Positions 1 through 8,154 of a stretch of 42,383 nt of DNA are shown piece by piece. Under the pieces are notes generated by a model that was given only the letters and a program-made list of their open reading frames with translations, was not told the DNA's origin and did not search any database. The stretch covers positions 1-42,383 of the forward strand of contig JAHHHB010000059.1 in assembly GCA_019359545.1 (NCBI GenBank). Reading direction: 5' to 3'. The stretch's first letter is position 1. The number at the start of each line of letters is the position of its first letter. Origin of the DNA: Desmonostoc geniculatum HA4340-LM1. GTDB taxonomy: Bacteria; Cyanobacteriota; Cyanobacteriia; Cyanobacteriales; Nostocaceae. A program made the translations under genes and the position numbers.

Positions 1-1
1 A

Positions 2-123
2 TCTCAACGCAACTCGGTACAAGGGTTTCTACCTATTTTATCCTTTTTACTTGCACTTTATTCTCTTTTATCCTCCCGAATCTCTTGATTTATCTAGGTT
101 TTTCGTTTATTCTGCAAACCCTA
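2..123. repeat. Left arm of 122-bp terminal inverted repeat
   Basis: Bases 2-123 are the exact reverse complement of 42262-42383; I compared them base by base and the match ends at 124/42261. The arm runs into the truncated methyltransferase gene. Two identical inverted ends at the edges of the window are most simply contig ends lying in the same dispersed repeat. A true pair of inverted elements enclosing the 42 kb cannot be excluded. No transposase is encoded in the visible part. Confidence 0.95.
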
Positions 124-904
124 TTTACAGCTAGCTCCAACCCTATCTGAAGAGTTACAGTCTCTGACTTTTCTAGCAATCTCTGCTACTTTACGATTGT
201 CAAGCTATGTAGGCACAGCGCAGTGGCAATATATTCTTCCAAACAAACGAAAAGCCAAGATTTCTAAACCACTTAATGCACTAGATACCCAAGTTGCTTT
301 GATGTTAGAAGATATGCGTTGTATGCAGTCTGTTAGAACAGCAAGCCAAGCTACCTTTCTTAAAGAAGATGCAAGGATTTTAGAAGGTATTCCCGATAAG
401 TCAATAGATTTAGTAATAACCTCTCCACCGTATGCAAACAACTATGATTATGCTGATGCTATGCGTCTCGAAATGACCTTTTGGGGTGAGGTTAATTCTT
501 GGGGGGATTTACATGATACAGTTCGCAAGTTTTTGATTCGTTCAAGTTCGCAACATGTGTCAAAGGATCGATTGAAATTGGATTCTTTGATAACTGATCC
601 TATCCTTGAGCCAATTCGAGATGAGCTAATTCCTGTTTGTAAGGAGCTAGAAAAAGTCCGAGAGACTAAAGCTGGTAACAAGGCTTATCACACAATGATT
701 GCCGCATACTTTATTGATATGGGGTCTCTGTCACCATCACACAAATTTGGTCAGCAACTAGGCAAACTTCTTGAAGATATCGTACTTTACGATATTCTTA
801 AACCTCGACTTTCACCAACAGAAACAGAAGAAGAATTTTGTTATAAATTAGTTGCAGCAGTTATCAATGTTGCAGATATTAAGAAATGTTTTGGATGGAT
901 ATAG
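98..904 (+). pseudogene. 5'-truncated DNA methyltransferase (N4-cytosine/N6-adenine type) fragment
   Basis: The frame is open from 98, inside the terminal repeat, without a good ATG; the first start-like codon is TTG at 197. The residues before it (GTAQWQYILPNK and the leucine-rich stretch upstream) read as methyltransferase, so the gene is cut at its 5' end rather than starting here. The motif TSPPY (residues 75-79 from the TTG) followed by ANNYDYADAMRLEMTFW is the catalytic motif IV of DNA amino-methyltransferases. After AAYFIDM (about residue 175) the homology changes abruptly: the part expected to carry the SAM-binding motif is absent and a different C-terminal segment (FGQQLGKLLEDIVLYD) follows, perhaps from a neighbouring restriction-enzyme gene joined by deletion. 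It is probably non-functional. The family is clear; the join is inferred. Confidence 0.7.
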
Positions 905-1082
905 TAGTTCGCTTTGATTGTTGAACTTATTTGCTTAGGTAGGGAGTAGGTAATCAGGCTTTTCGATTTGAGGGCGAATTTCTTCATTGATATTAGTCCG
1001 CTTTTTCATGATTTCAAATCTTCACACCATGTAAAAATAATTTGTTCCTCAGCTTGCCGAAATTCAATATTAAAACAGAACT

Positions 1083-1116
1083 CAGAATTCAGAATTCAGA
1101 ATTCAGAATTCTGAAT
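1083..1116. repeat. Heptanucleotide tandem repeat (CAGAATT)
   Basis: Four perfect copies of CAGAATT run from 1083 to 1110, followed by a mirrored CTGAAT end so the tract can fold on itself. This is the short tandemly repeated repetitive (STRR) type typical of heterocystous cyanobacteria. It lies in the 905-1200 gap, where I see no gene. A related tract occurs at 3981-4013. Confidence 0.9.
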
Positions 1117-1200
1117 GCAATATTCCACACCATAATCTACTAACATTGTTGTGTTATATTCTATACTTTTGTATGTTAAAATAACACTATAATTTGGTTG

Positions 1201-1464
1201 CTAATCATGGCGAACAAAACTCTGAAAGCGAATTGGTAAAATTTGGATGGAAGCAGTACGACGAGGAACTAGGTAAATGAAAAAAGGCTGTTTTGCCGCA
1301 TTAGCTAATGCTAAAACTTCGCGTAAGTTTTCGCTGTGAGCAATGATTCCATTTGCATTGTAAGCGATATATTGATTTTTATATAAATCCAATAGCATCT
1401 GGCGGTTACGATTCAACCATTTGAGCATTTCATCTCTTTCAGTTTTAGAGGGTGTTATGTTCAT
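1201..1464 (-). CDS. Small DUF5678-like protein
   Basis: An 87-residue protein read leftward from an ATG at 1464. After a charged helical N-terminus (residues 1-25) comes a segment with the pattern YKNQYIAYNANGIIAHSENLREVLALA and then PFFIYLVPR. This resembles the small DUF5678 fold: a strand carrying 'Y..k.vA.n...iiA', a helix, then a strand with 'VP'. In cyanobacteria such proteins often accompany small retropepsin-like or toxin-antitoxin-type genes, but no partner is intact here. The 1465-1608 gap holds only a 27-codon open frame that I do not trust. Function unknown; the family call is by pattern only. Confidence 0.55.
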   Translation of the reverse strand: MNITPSKTERDEMLKWLNRNRQMLLDLYKNQYIAYNANGIIAHSENLREVLALANAAKQPFFIYLVPRRTASIQILPIRFQSFVRHD

Positions 1465-1608
1465 ATAATTAATGTTTGAAAAAAGTCCTAAAATTGGTCA
1501 TCGGTTAGAGCGATCGCAGGTTGCAATTGCAAGACAATTGGTACAATCTCTGTGACTACAGGTAAGTTGGTGGTCATAATTGCTTTGTGGGTACTTTACC
1601 TGCCTTAA

Positions 1609-2190
1609 CTATAGTCTCTTCACGCCCGATTGTAATTCGTTAATAATTCGTTCGAGTTCTTGTGTCATCCAATCATTACCGGTTTGATGATAAACTTCAA
1701 TTAGTGATTGGTAAAACCACAAAGTCTTTTCTTTGCTGTTATTAAACTCAACCCAAATGGCATCTCCCCGTTGTTGCCAATCTGCTAATAACGATCTAGC
1801 ATTATGCAATTTGTCTGCTAATGATACCAACCTTACTGATGGTGATGCATGGCGCAGGTTTTCTAAATAGCGCTGTTTCCGTTCTAACCAAGGGGGTTTG
1901 GGAGGTGTATCCCACTCTGTGCAGCCATCAATTATTGCGATCGCTATTTCACCAAAACGTTGACGGATATCTTCACGGGTGACTTTACCGCCTTGGTCTT
2001 CGATACTATCATGTAATAGAGCTGCGATCGCTTCTTCTTCACTTCCACCAGCTTCTATTACCAAAGCCGCTACACTCAGTAAATGTGATATGTAAGGAAC
2101 GCCGCTAATTTTGCGTGTTTGATCGGCATGGAGACGAGTTGCATAAACTAAAGCTGATTCAAATTTTTCTGTGAGTTTAACTGTATTCAT
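1609..2190 (-). CDS. SpoT/RelA-type HD-domain phosphohydrolase, small
   Basis: A 193-residue single-domain metal-dependent phosphohydrolase of the HD superfamily, closest in pattern to the (p)ppGpp hydrolase half of RelA/SpoT (small alarmone hydrolases). Visible motifs: H21-ADQTRKISGVPYISH36, the H60-D61 dyad in LLHDSIED, and D126 in SLADKLHNA. These are the metal- and nucleotide-binding positions of this group. There is no synthetase, TGS or ACT domain, so it could only hydrolyse. It starts 7 bp after the TIGR03985-type regulator gene on the same strand and is probably co-transcribed with it, hence linked to the CRISPR island. The substrate could be ppGpp or another pyrophosphorylated nucleotide; that is not decided by the sequence. 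Confidence 0.85.
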   Translation of the reverse strand: MNTVKLTEKFESALVYATRLHADQTRKISGVPYISHLLSVAALVIEAGGSEEEAIAALLHDSIEDQGGKVTREDIRQRFGEIAIAIIDGCTEWDTPPKPPWLERKQRYLENLRHASPSVRLVSLADKLHNARSLLADWQQRGDAIWVEFNNSKEKTLWFYQSLIEVYHQTGNDWMTQELERIINELQSGVKRL

Positions 2191-2197
2191 AACTCTG

Positions 2198-3565
2198 TTA
2201 ATGCTGATGATAAACTTTAAATTCTTGGGCTACATCAGTAGCGATACTTTGCCGTAAATCAAAAGGAAGCAAGACTTCACATCTAGGCCGCCACGCCCGC
2301 AGGCGCATCATAATGCCATTATCTTGATGACGATAATAAACTTGGTAGTAAGCGTCTTGTGGCGAACGATTTTCTAATACTTTTAATAACGCTTTTTGGT
2401 GTTTTTGGTGGGTAATTTCACGACGAATCAAACGCTGTGCTTGTTGGTAAGTGATGGCTTTAAAAGTCTTGTGGCGGATGGTATTTTGAATGTAGCGTTC
2501 ATTATAATCAACGTCAAATCTTAGCAACATCAGTCGTGAGGGAAAGTAGAAATCAAACCCCCAAGCATTCGCCATTTCCTGAGCAATATAATCTGGACTT
2601 AGCAAAGATAGTTGTTGATGACGCTGTTGCAAATGTTGGGGAATATTTACATCATTCCATTCTAAATATGTGATTTCTTGAATCCGATCGAGGCGAAAAT
2701 TGTACCAGTCAGTTTTGCGATCGGGACTTTCGCCATAAGCACAAAGGTAAACTGCTCTTTGCATGTAATAAATGCAAACTGGATAAACGATACATGTCAC
2801 AATATTTCGTGTTCTGGCGCTGTCATAAGTTAGTTTGATCGGCAGTACTGGGGTCTTTGTCCAAATCTGTCTTAACTCGTATTGCCAATCATCAACTAAA
2901 TCGAGAGTAGTAGGCGGAATCACATAATCTAATCCGAGAAAAAACCGCTGGATACCGTTGATTTGTTGGGAATGATTTTGCGCGATCGCCACTAAATCTT
3001 CATGCAGAAAGTTCAATTCATAAGCACTCAATTTGCTAGGATAAATTTCATCTTTAGATGTAACTGGATGTGGCGGAAACTCGCTGACACGGTAATATTT
3101 TTCATTTTTATATACCAGCCAACCCAACTTTGCTAAAATTTCTAAATCGCCTTGCAAAGAACGGCGAGTTACACCAAATAATCTTTGATTTAATATTTTT
3201 TTCAACTTAAATTCTGTGATGCCAGTGTAAGCAAGCAATAATTGTTGCCATTGATGAGAAACAATTCCTGTTTTTTCATTGAATAACCACTGGGCTGTAG
3301 TTTTGACGCAAGGACAATTAGGATCGTGTATCTGAGGAATTTCTTCTCCTTTCGGATGTGTAGCACTGAAGAATGCATTCCGCCAGTCTACATAAGAGAA
3401 AGAATTTTCTAAAATTATACGTTCTTGATTGTTACCATAAAGCGATCGCAACCACGCCCACAACCGAATCGCCCGCCCCAAATTTTGTTTGAGTGAACCG
3501 CGTGCTAACCACTGCAACAGCTCAACGTGTGGAACATCTTGAAAAACTAGTTCAGACACCAGCAA
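2198..3565 (-). CDS. WYL-type transcriptional regulator, TIGR03985 family (CRISPR-associated)
   Basis: A 455-residue protein matching my memory of TIGR03985, a cyanobacterial family found beside type III CRISPR loci. The N-terminal 150 residues are helical and end with RRSLQGDLEILAKLGWLV, which reads as a winged-helix DNA-binding segment. The central part (about 255-310) has VYPVCIYYMQRAVYLCAYGE then FRLDRIQEI, the signature of a WYL ligand-binding domain; WYL regulators elsewhere respond to nucleotides or nucleic acids. The 5'-most start is TTG at 3565, with a GTG two codons later. It is divergent from csx3 across a 97-bp gap that holds a perfect palindrome (3604-3623), so it probably regulates the cas operon and itself. 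Family fairly sure, role inferred. Confidence 0.75.
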   Translation of the reverse strand: MLVSELVFQDVPHVELLQWLARGSLKQNLGRAIRLWAWLRSLYGNNQERIILENSFSYVDWRNAFFSATHPKGEEIPQIHDPNCPCVKTTAQWLFNEKTGIVSHQWQQLLLAYTGITEFKLKKILNQRLFGVTRRSLQGDLEILAKLGWLVYKNEKYYRVSEFPPHPVTSKDEIYPSKLSAYELNFLHEDLVAIAQNHSQQINGIQRFFLGLDYVIPPTTLDLVDDWQYELRQIWTKTPVLPIKLTYDSARTRNIVTCIVYPVCIYYMQRAVYLCAYGESPDRKTDWYNFRLDRIQEITYLEWNDVNIPQHLQQRHQQLSLLSPDYIAQEMANAWGFDFYFPSRLMLLRFDVDYNERYIQNTIRHKTFKAITYQQAQRLIRREITHQKHQKALLKVLENRSPQDAYYQVYYRHQDNGIMMRLRAWRPRCEVLLPFDLRQSIATDVAQEFKVYHQH

Positions 3566-3603
3566 AATCTCGATAAATATAACTTTCTTTAAGATACAGC
3601 TTA

Positions 3604-3623
3604 TTGGAAGATACTTCTTCCAA
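3604..3623. promoter_or_regulatory. Candidate operator palindrome in divergent cas promoter
   Basis: TTGGAAGA-TACT-TCTTCCAA: two perfect 8-bp half-sites around a 4-bp spacer. It sits in the only non-coding DNA between the WYL-type regulator (leftward) and csx3 (rightward), 39 bp before the csx3 ATG and 38 bp before the regulator start. The symmetry and position fit a dimeric repressor or activator site. No T-run follows, so a terminator is unlikely. Confidence 0.55.
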
Positions 3624-3662
3624 GTGCGTGTATGATGTACCCATGAAATCAGGCGAAGGGTA

Positions 3663-3968
3663 ATGAGTACTTATAAAATCGAGTTAAAAGACGGAATTCT
3701 CCGGATAAATTTTGGTGAACCTGCTCAAAATGACCAAATTGTACGTGATGCAGCAGCCCGGTTGGAGGAAATGGCCGCATCAGATGAATTAGTAGGGGGG
3801 CAATTACTTAAGATTAACGGGCCGATTTCTATCCCTGTAGCATTTGTTCTAGCACATAAACTTGCTCACATTTACGGAGCAGTTGGTTTTTACGATCCTA
3901 AGTTAGCTAAATATGTGATTTGTATCACACACAATCCATCGTATAAACTGGGAGACTTAATTGATTGA
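3663..3968 (+). CDS. csx3: Csx3 (Crn3-type) ring nuclease, stand-alone
   Basis: A 101-residue single-domain Csx3. Known members bind and linearise cyclic tetra-adenylate (cA4), turning off type III CRISPR signalling. Family features seen: the IVRDAAARLEEM helix, GGQLLKINGPISIPVA, then LAHKLAHIYGAVGFYDPKL (two histidines, H65 and H69, and D78) and ITHNPSYKLGD near the C-terminus. It is the first gene of the rightward operon and follows the palindrome at 3604-3623. The start ATG has a purine-rich GCGAAGGG upstream. The gene is followed by a repeat-filled gap of 137 bp and then a second, fused Csx3. Confidence 0.88.
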   Translation: MSTYKIELKDGILRINFGEPAQNDQIVRDAAARLEEMAASDELVGGQLLKINGPISIPVAFVLAHKLAHIYGAVGFYDPKLAKYVICITHNPSYKLGDLID

Positions 3969-3980
3969 TATTTGATGAAG

Positions 3981-4013
3981 AGAATTCAGAATTCAGGATT
4001 CAGAATTCAGAAT
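3981..4013. repeat. Heptanucleotide tandem repeat (AGAATTC)
   Basis: Heptamers of AGAATTC/AGGATTC type in tandem in the gap between the two csx3 genes. It is the same repeat family as the tract at 1083-1116. It may separate or attenuate the two genes but shows no terminator-like T-run. Confidence 0.85.
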
Positions 4014-4105
4014 AGGCTCTCTGGTTAACTTTGAAAGGTAGATATGTACTTCGTTAACTTGAAATATGCTGTATAAAAAGATGGGTGTAGATACCGAAAA
4101 ATTAT

Positions 4106-5017
4106 ATGACAACGTATCACATCAAGCTAGAAGGCGACGTTTTGAAAGTTGGGTTTGGTGCGACACTTGCTACAGGCGATCGCATTGTGCGAGATGCAGC
4201 GGCGCAGTTGGATGCAATGATAGCTTTAGGCGAACTTCCTGGTGGTTCGCTGATTAAAATTAACGGACGCATATCGGTACTGGTTAGTCAAGTATTAGCT
4301 GACAAATTATCTCAATTGTACGAAGCGATCGCTGTTTTTGATCCCAAGATCGGCGATAAAGGGTTGGATAGGTATGTAATCACCATCAGCAAACATCCGA
4401 AATATGCAGTCGGGGATATTTTGGATGTGGTGCGATCGCCACAACAATCGAGTATCAAAGTTGTCTTGTGTGGGTTTGCGAATACTGGAAAGACTTGCTT
4501 GCGGGATGGTTTAAAACAGGCACTATTGCAGACTTCCAATGCACCAGAGTCTTATTTTATCTCTGGTTGTCCAGATGGTGATGGTTCTTGGTATGGGGAA
4601 ACTGCACGGCGTGATTTGAATTTTGCGAAAAAGTTAAAAGCTGAATATAAGGCTAAATTTACGCCAGAGTTTGCACAACTGAAAGCGCAGGAAGTCAGGG
4701 GTATCAATACACCAATATTTATATTTGATGTGGGTGGAAGAATATCCCAGGAGAACCGCTTGATTATGTCCGAAGCGACTCATGCGGTGATTTTGGTAAA
4801 AGATGAGTGTGAGATTGCACCTTGGCAAGGATTTTGTCAGTCTGTGGGTTTGCAAGTGCTGGCAATTATTTACAGTGATTATGAAGGTGTAAGTGATGCG
4901 ATTTTGGGGGAAGCGCCGATTCTTTTAGGAAATGTTCATCGGTTGCAGCGTGGGGAGGATGTTTCTAGTCGTCCGATGGTGCAAGCATTGGCGCGGGTTT
5001 TGGTGGGATTAATTTGA
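4106..5017 (+). CDS. csx3: Csx3-P-loop ATPase fusion (Csx3-AAA)
   Basis: A 303-residue two-domain protein. Residues 1-107 are a Csx3 domain similar to the preceding gene (IVRDAAAQLDAM, LIKINGRIS, FDPK, VGDILD). Residues 117-303 carry a Walker A motif GFANTGKT (123-130) and a strand ending in D208 (IFIFDVGG) that fits Walker B. Csx3 fused to an AAA/P-loop domain is known from cyanobacterial type III loci; the job of the ATPase half is not established to my knowledge. Oddity: the positions matching H65 and H69 of the stand-alone Csx3 are D66 and Q70 here, so its cA4-cleaving ability may differ. It ends 12 bp before cas10. Confidence 0.85.
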   Translation: MTTYHIKLEGDVLKVGFGATLATGDRIVRDAAAQLDAMIALGELPGGSLIKINGRISVLVSQVLADKLSQLYEAIAVFDPKIGDKGLDRYVITISKHPKYAVGDILDVVRSPQQSSIKVVLCGFANTGKTCLRDGLKQALLQTSNAPESYFISGCPDGDGSWYGETARRDLNFAKKLKAEYKAKFTPEFAQLKAQEVRGINTPIFIFDVGGRISQENRLIMSEATHAVILVKDECEIAPWQGFCQSVGLQVLAIIYSDYEGVSDAILGEAPILLGNVHRLQRGEDVSSRPMVQALARVLVGLI

Positions 5018-5029
5018 GGTAAAGTAAAA

Positions 5030-7447
5030 ATGGATCAGATGAGTTCTGTTAGTATAGCGATCGCTTGGTGTTTGGCTTGGGGTGATAAGAAAAAACCTCA
5101 ATATGATTTGCCAGTCTTACAGGAAATGCGACAGGCTTTAAATAAGGGAGAAGAAGTTCCTGGGGAAGTTCAGGCTTTAGTGAAGGAGGTGCGGGAATTA
5201 GAAGGTATTGATAAAAATTACTTTCCTAAAACTCTAGATGAATTAAAGAATAAGTATCCTGATTTATGGAATCAGACTACTCGTATTGGTTTAGTTTATG
5301 GTGGTGCGACTAAGATTAAGCAGTATGTGTTTGAGTCGTCAAAAATTCAAGATATTCGCGGTGCATCTAGGTTATTAGACAGAATAAACCAGATTGATTT
5401 ACCAGCATTTTTTAATCAAAATTATCAACCTGATAAAAATCACCCTAATCGTTATAATGCTCAGTGTAATCAAGTTAGACAATGGCTAGATGCTAATTTT
5501 TTTGTTGACTACAAACTCTCAGATGTATTAATTCCTGAACTTATTATTTATTCAACTGGTGGTAATGTTCTCGCTTTTTGTCCATCTGCATATATTAATG
5601 ATTTAGCAAATGCGATCGAAAAACGTTACACAGAAGAAACATTAACTGCTAACTCCTGCGCGGTTGGAGATAAATTTAGACTTCTAGAAATCCGGTTTGG
5701 CTTGCTAAAAGAGCCGATTGAAAATACATTATGGTTAGATTGGTATCGTCAGCAATATAAAAAGCCATTAGTACAAGCTTACTTTGGGAATTTGGAGAAG
5801 AATCTAGAAAATTCTCAAACAGAAAGCTTTACGGAATCTGCTGTTTTTGTCGAAAATGCTTTTGCAGAGCGCAAAAATTTTAACGAATTAGCAACAAAAT
5901 TAGCAATTTTATTTAATCAACGTCGCAGTGGTCATAATTTTTCTGGTCGTCCCAGTCGCCGTTACCCTCCCATGTTTGAAACCCATCCTTATTTGATGCG
6001 TGATGAGGGAGAACGTAGGTCTGCTGTGATGATTGTTCAACCACCAGCACTACCTAGAGAATCCAACTTTTCTGAAGCTTCGGCTCGTAAACATTTAGTT
6101 GGTTATAGAGCCAAGAAAGGAAATCCAGATATACCTGAATGGTATCGAAACTCTCAATTGACTTGGGAAAGTATCAGAGTTGAAGGCTGGGTAGATAAAT
6201 TTAATTCATTTCTCAAAGAGAATCCTAGTCTTCAACAAAAATACTACACAGAATTTGAACAGAATGAGGTTGAAATTGCCCAAAATCTCAGCCATATTGC
6301 CAATGCAAGTAAAGGTTTCATTGCCTATATCTATGCTGATGGTAATAACATGGGTGGCTATATTCAGAAAAAAATTAAAACGCCACAGGATTATAAAGAT
6401 TTTAGTAGAGATGTAGAATTAGCGACAGAATACGCTGTTTACCAAGCATTGGCAGAGCATCTACATCCTCACAAATTGCATAATCTCAATGATGAAGAAT
6501 CCTATCCCCTCGATAATGGTGATTTAGTTCATCCTTTTGAAATTATTACCATTGGTGGTGATGACATTATTCTGATTGTACCTGCTAATAAAGCCTTGCA
6601 AATCGCTAAAATCATAGGCGAAAGATTTGAAAAAATCCTGCTCAAACAAATGCCATTATTTCAACAGGAGACAGCAGAAAAGGAATTGAAATGTATTGTC
6701 GGTGATTATCAAATAAAACAACCCCATAAACCAGTAAATTTAAAAAAATGCCATCGCTACAAACCAACTGATGCTGAACCTTCTCAATGTCAACTCAGCA
6801 CCTCTATTGGCGTACTCATTACGTCATATAACACCCCCATCTATTACGCCAAAGACCTCATGGAACAGTTACTAAAATCAGCTAAAGACCGGGCAAAAAA
6901 ATTAAAGAAAGCTGGATATTGTGGTGGGACAGTTGATTTTTTAACTATGAAATCAGTAACTATGATTTCATCCAACATTAAAGAGTTTCGTGAAGAGGGC
7001 TTGACAAAAAACCTCAGATCAAAGTTAAAGCTTTATGCTGCTCCTTACACATTATATGAATTAGGTGGCTTAATCAATGCAATAGAAGCTTTGAAAACTG
7101 CCAAATTTCCTAAATCGCAACTTTACCAAATTCGGACTTTGCTAGAACGAGGTAAACACACTGCTATTCTCAACTACCGCTATTTTCGAGTGCGACTTAA
7201 ACAAGGAAAACAAGAATTAAAAGAACAGTTTGAAGAAGCTTGGTGTCAGCCAAAAGACGAAAATAATGGAGGTAATTTAGCCCCGTGGATGTATGACGAC
7301 GGAAAGCTTGACCCTAAAAATCTAGAAGATCCATTCTACGAAACAATTTGGCGAGAAATAATAGATTTGTATGATTTTGTGGCTTCCTCCGATGAGGATA
7401 ATGATGCTATTGATACTCATTTGTTGACAACGGAGGCTGAGTTGTGA
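5030..7447 (+). CDS. cas10: Cas10 large subunit (GGDD, no HD domain)
   Basis: The 805-residue large subunit of a type III effector complex. The polymerase/cyclase palm is plain: YADGNNMG with metal-ligand-type D437, and IGGDDIIL with G509-G510-D511-D512, the active site that makes cyclic oligoadenylates from ATP when target RNA binds. An earlier palm-like segment (YSTGGNVLAF, about 175-185) lacks the acidic pair, as is usual for the first palm. RGASRLLDRIN near residue 105 is a Cmr2/Csx11-like N-terminal motif. No histidine-aspartate dyad is seen in the N-terminal 100 residues, so the ssDNase domain common in Cas10 is missing. Start ATG 5030 follows GAGG. The stop overlaps the next start by 4 bp. 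Confidence 0.93.
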   Translation: MDQMSSVSIAIAWCLAWGDKKKPQYDLPVLQEMRQALNKGEEVPGEVQALVKEVRELEGIDKNYFPKTLDELKNKYPDLWNQTTRIGLVYGGATKIKQYVFESSKIQDIRGASRLLDRINQIDLPAFFNQNYQPDKNHPNRYNAQCNQVRQWLDANFFVDYKLSDVLIPELIIYSTGGNVLAFCPSAYINDLANAIEKRYTEETLTANSCAVGDKFRLLEIRFGLLKEPIENTLWLDWYRQQYKKPLVQAYFGNLEKNLENSQTESFTESAVFVENAFAERKNFNELATKLAILFNQRRSGHNFSGRPSRRYPPMFETHPYLMRDEGERRSAVMIVQPPALPRESNFSEASARKHLVGYRAKKGNPDIPEWYRNSQLTWESIRVEGWVDKFNSFLKENPSLQQKYYTEFEQNEVEIAQNLSHIANASKGFIAYIYADGNNMGGYIQKKIKTPQDYKDFSRDVELATEYAVYQALAEHLHPHKLHNLNDEESYPLDNGDLVHPFEIITIGGDDIILIVPANKALQIAKIIGERFEKILLKQMPLFQQETAEKELKCIVGDYQIKQPHKPVNLKKCHRYKPTDAEPSQCQLSTSIGVLITSYNTPIYYAKDLMEQLLKSAKDRAKKLKKAGYCGGTVDFLTMKSVTMISSNIKEFREEGLTKNLRSKLKLYAAPYTLYELGGLINAIEALKTAKFPKSQLYQIRTLLERGKHTAILNYRYFRVRLKQGKQELKEQFEEAWCQPKDENNGGNLAPWMYDDGKLDPKNLEDPFYETIWREIIDLYDFVASSDEDNDAIDTHLLTTEAEL

Positions 7448-8154
7448 TTAATCTGCGACAATTATCCAACCCCATCACTTCATACGAAATTACAGCTGTA
7501 ATTGACACAGCTTTATGCATTGGTGCAGGTGGTTCTTCTGGTTCACTTGCAGATAAACCAATTGTCCGTAACTCAGAAGGAAACCTGTTAATTCCTGCTT
7601 CTCAACTCAAAGGACGCTTACGCCATGAATGCGAAAAAATTGCTAGAGGTTTGAATTGGGCAATTTGTGATTCTCCCAACCCACAAACTATGTGTCCTCA
7701 AAGAGCAGGTTTAACTAGTAACTTTGAGCGTACAGAATATGAGATATCCGGTTATGAAGACCAGCATCATTGTCTGATTTGTCAAATATTTGGGAATCCA
7801 GTTTTGCCATCACGAGTGATATTTGATGACTTAATTTGCACAGAAGATCCAGATAATTTACCTGAAGTTCTGCGTCCAGGTGTCACAATTAATCGCCGTC
7901 GCCGCACTGCTGAAGAACAAAAACTCTACTTTCTAGAAACATCTCCAGCTAATGCACAACTCAGGTTTACAGGACATATTCATTTATCTGGTGCGCCAGT
8001 CTATACAGGCGCGTTAATTTTAGCTGGACTGCGACATATTCATGCTTTGGGTGGTAGTAAATCAGCGGGTTTGGGTTGGTTACATTGGGAATTTCCTAAC
8101 CTACCATTAGAACAAGCAGCCTGGGATTTTTTGGCAAAAGGAGGTGTGCAATGA
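7444..8154 (+). CDS. Cas7-like RAMP protein (Csm3-like), type III-D
   Basis: A 236-residue RAMP protein forming part of the crRNA-binding backbone. D37 in ADKPIVRNSEGNLLIPASQLKGRLRHE aligns with the RNA-cleaving aspartate loop of Csm3/Cmr4, and SQLKGRLR is the usual glycine-bearing RAMP helix start. Cysteines at CDSPNPQTMC and HHCLIC look like a zinc-binding insertion seen in several Cas7 proteins. The C-terminal GGSKSAGLGWL is the RAMP glycine-rich loop. It starts with GTG overlapping the cas10 stop, and ends with an ATGA overlap into csx10, so translation is coupled. Confidence 0.85.
   Translation: MINLRQLSNPITSYEITAVIDTALCIGAGGSSGSLADKPIVRNSEGNLLIPASQLKGRLRHECEKIARGLNWAICDSPNPQTMCPQRAGLTSNFERTEYEISGYEDQHHCLICQIFGNPVLPSRVIFDDLICTEDPDNLPEVLRPGVTINRRRRTAEEQKLYFLETSPANAQLRFTGHIHLSGAPVYTGALILAGLRHIHALGGSKSAGLGWLHWEFPNLPLEQAAWDFLAKGGVQ

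Noticed and set aside
1472..1555. 27-codon open frame between the DUF5678-like and HD genes
   Set aside because: Too short, spans a HIP1 site, no family or neighbour support.
4066..4257. Open frame overlapping the start of the Csx3-AAA gene
   Set aside because: It is a different frame of a clear gene, and its cysteine/arginine-rich translation is an artefact.
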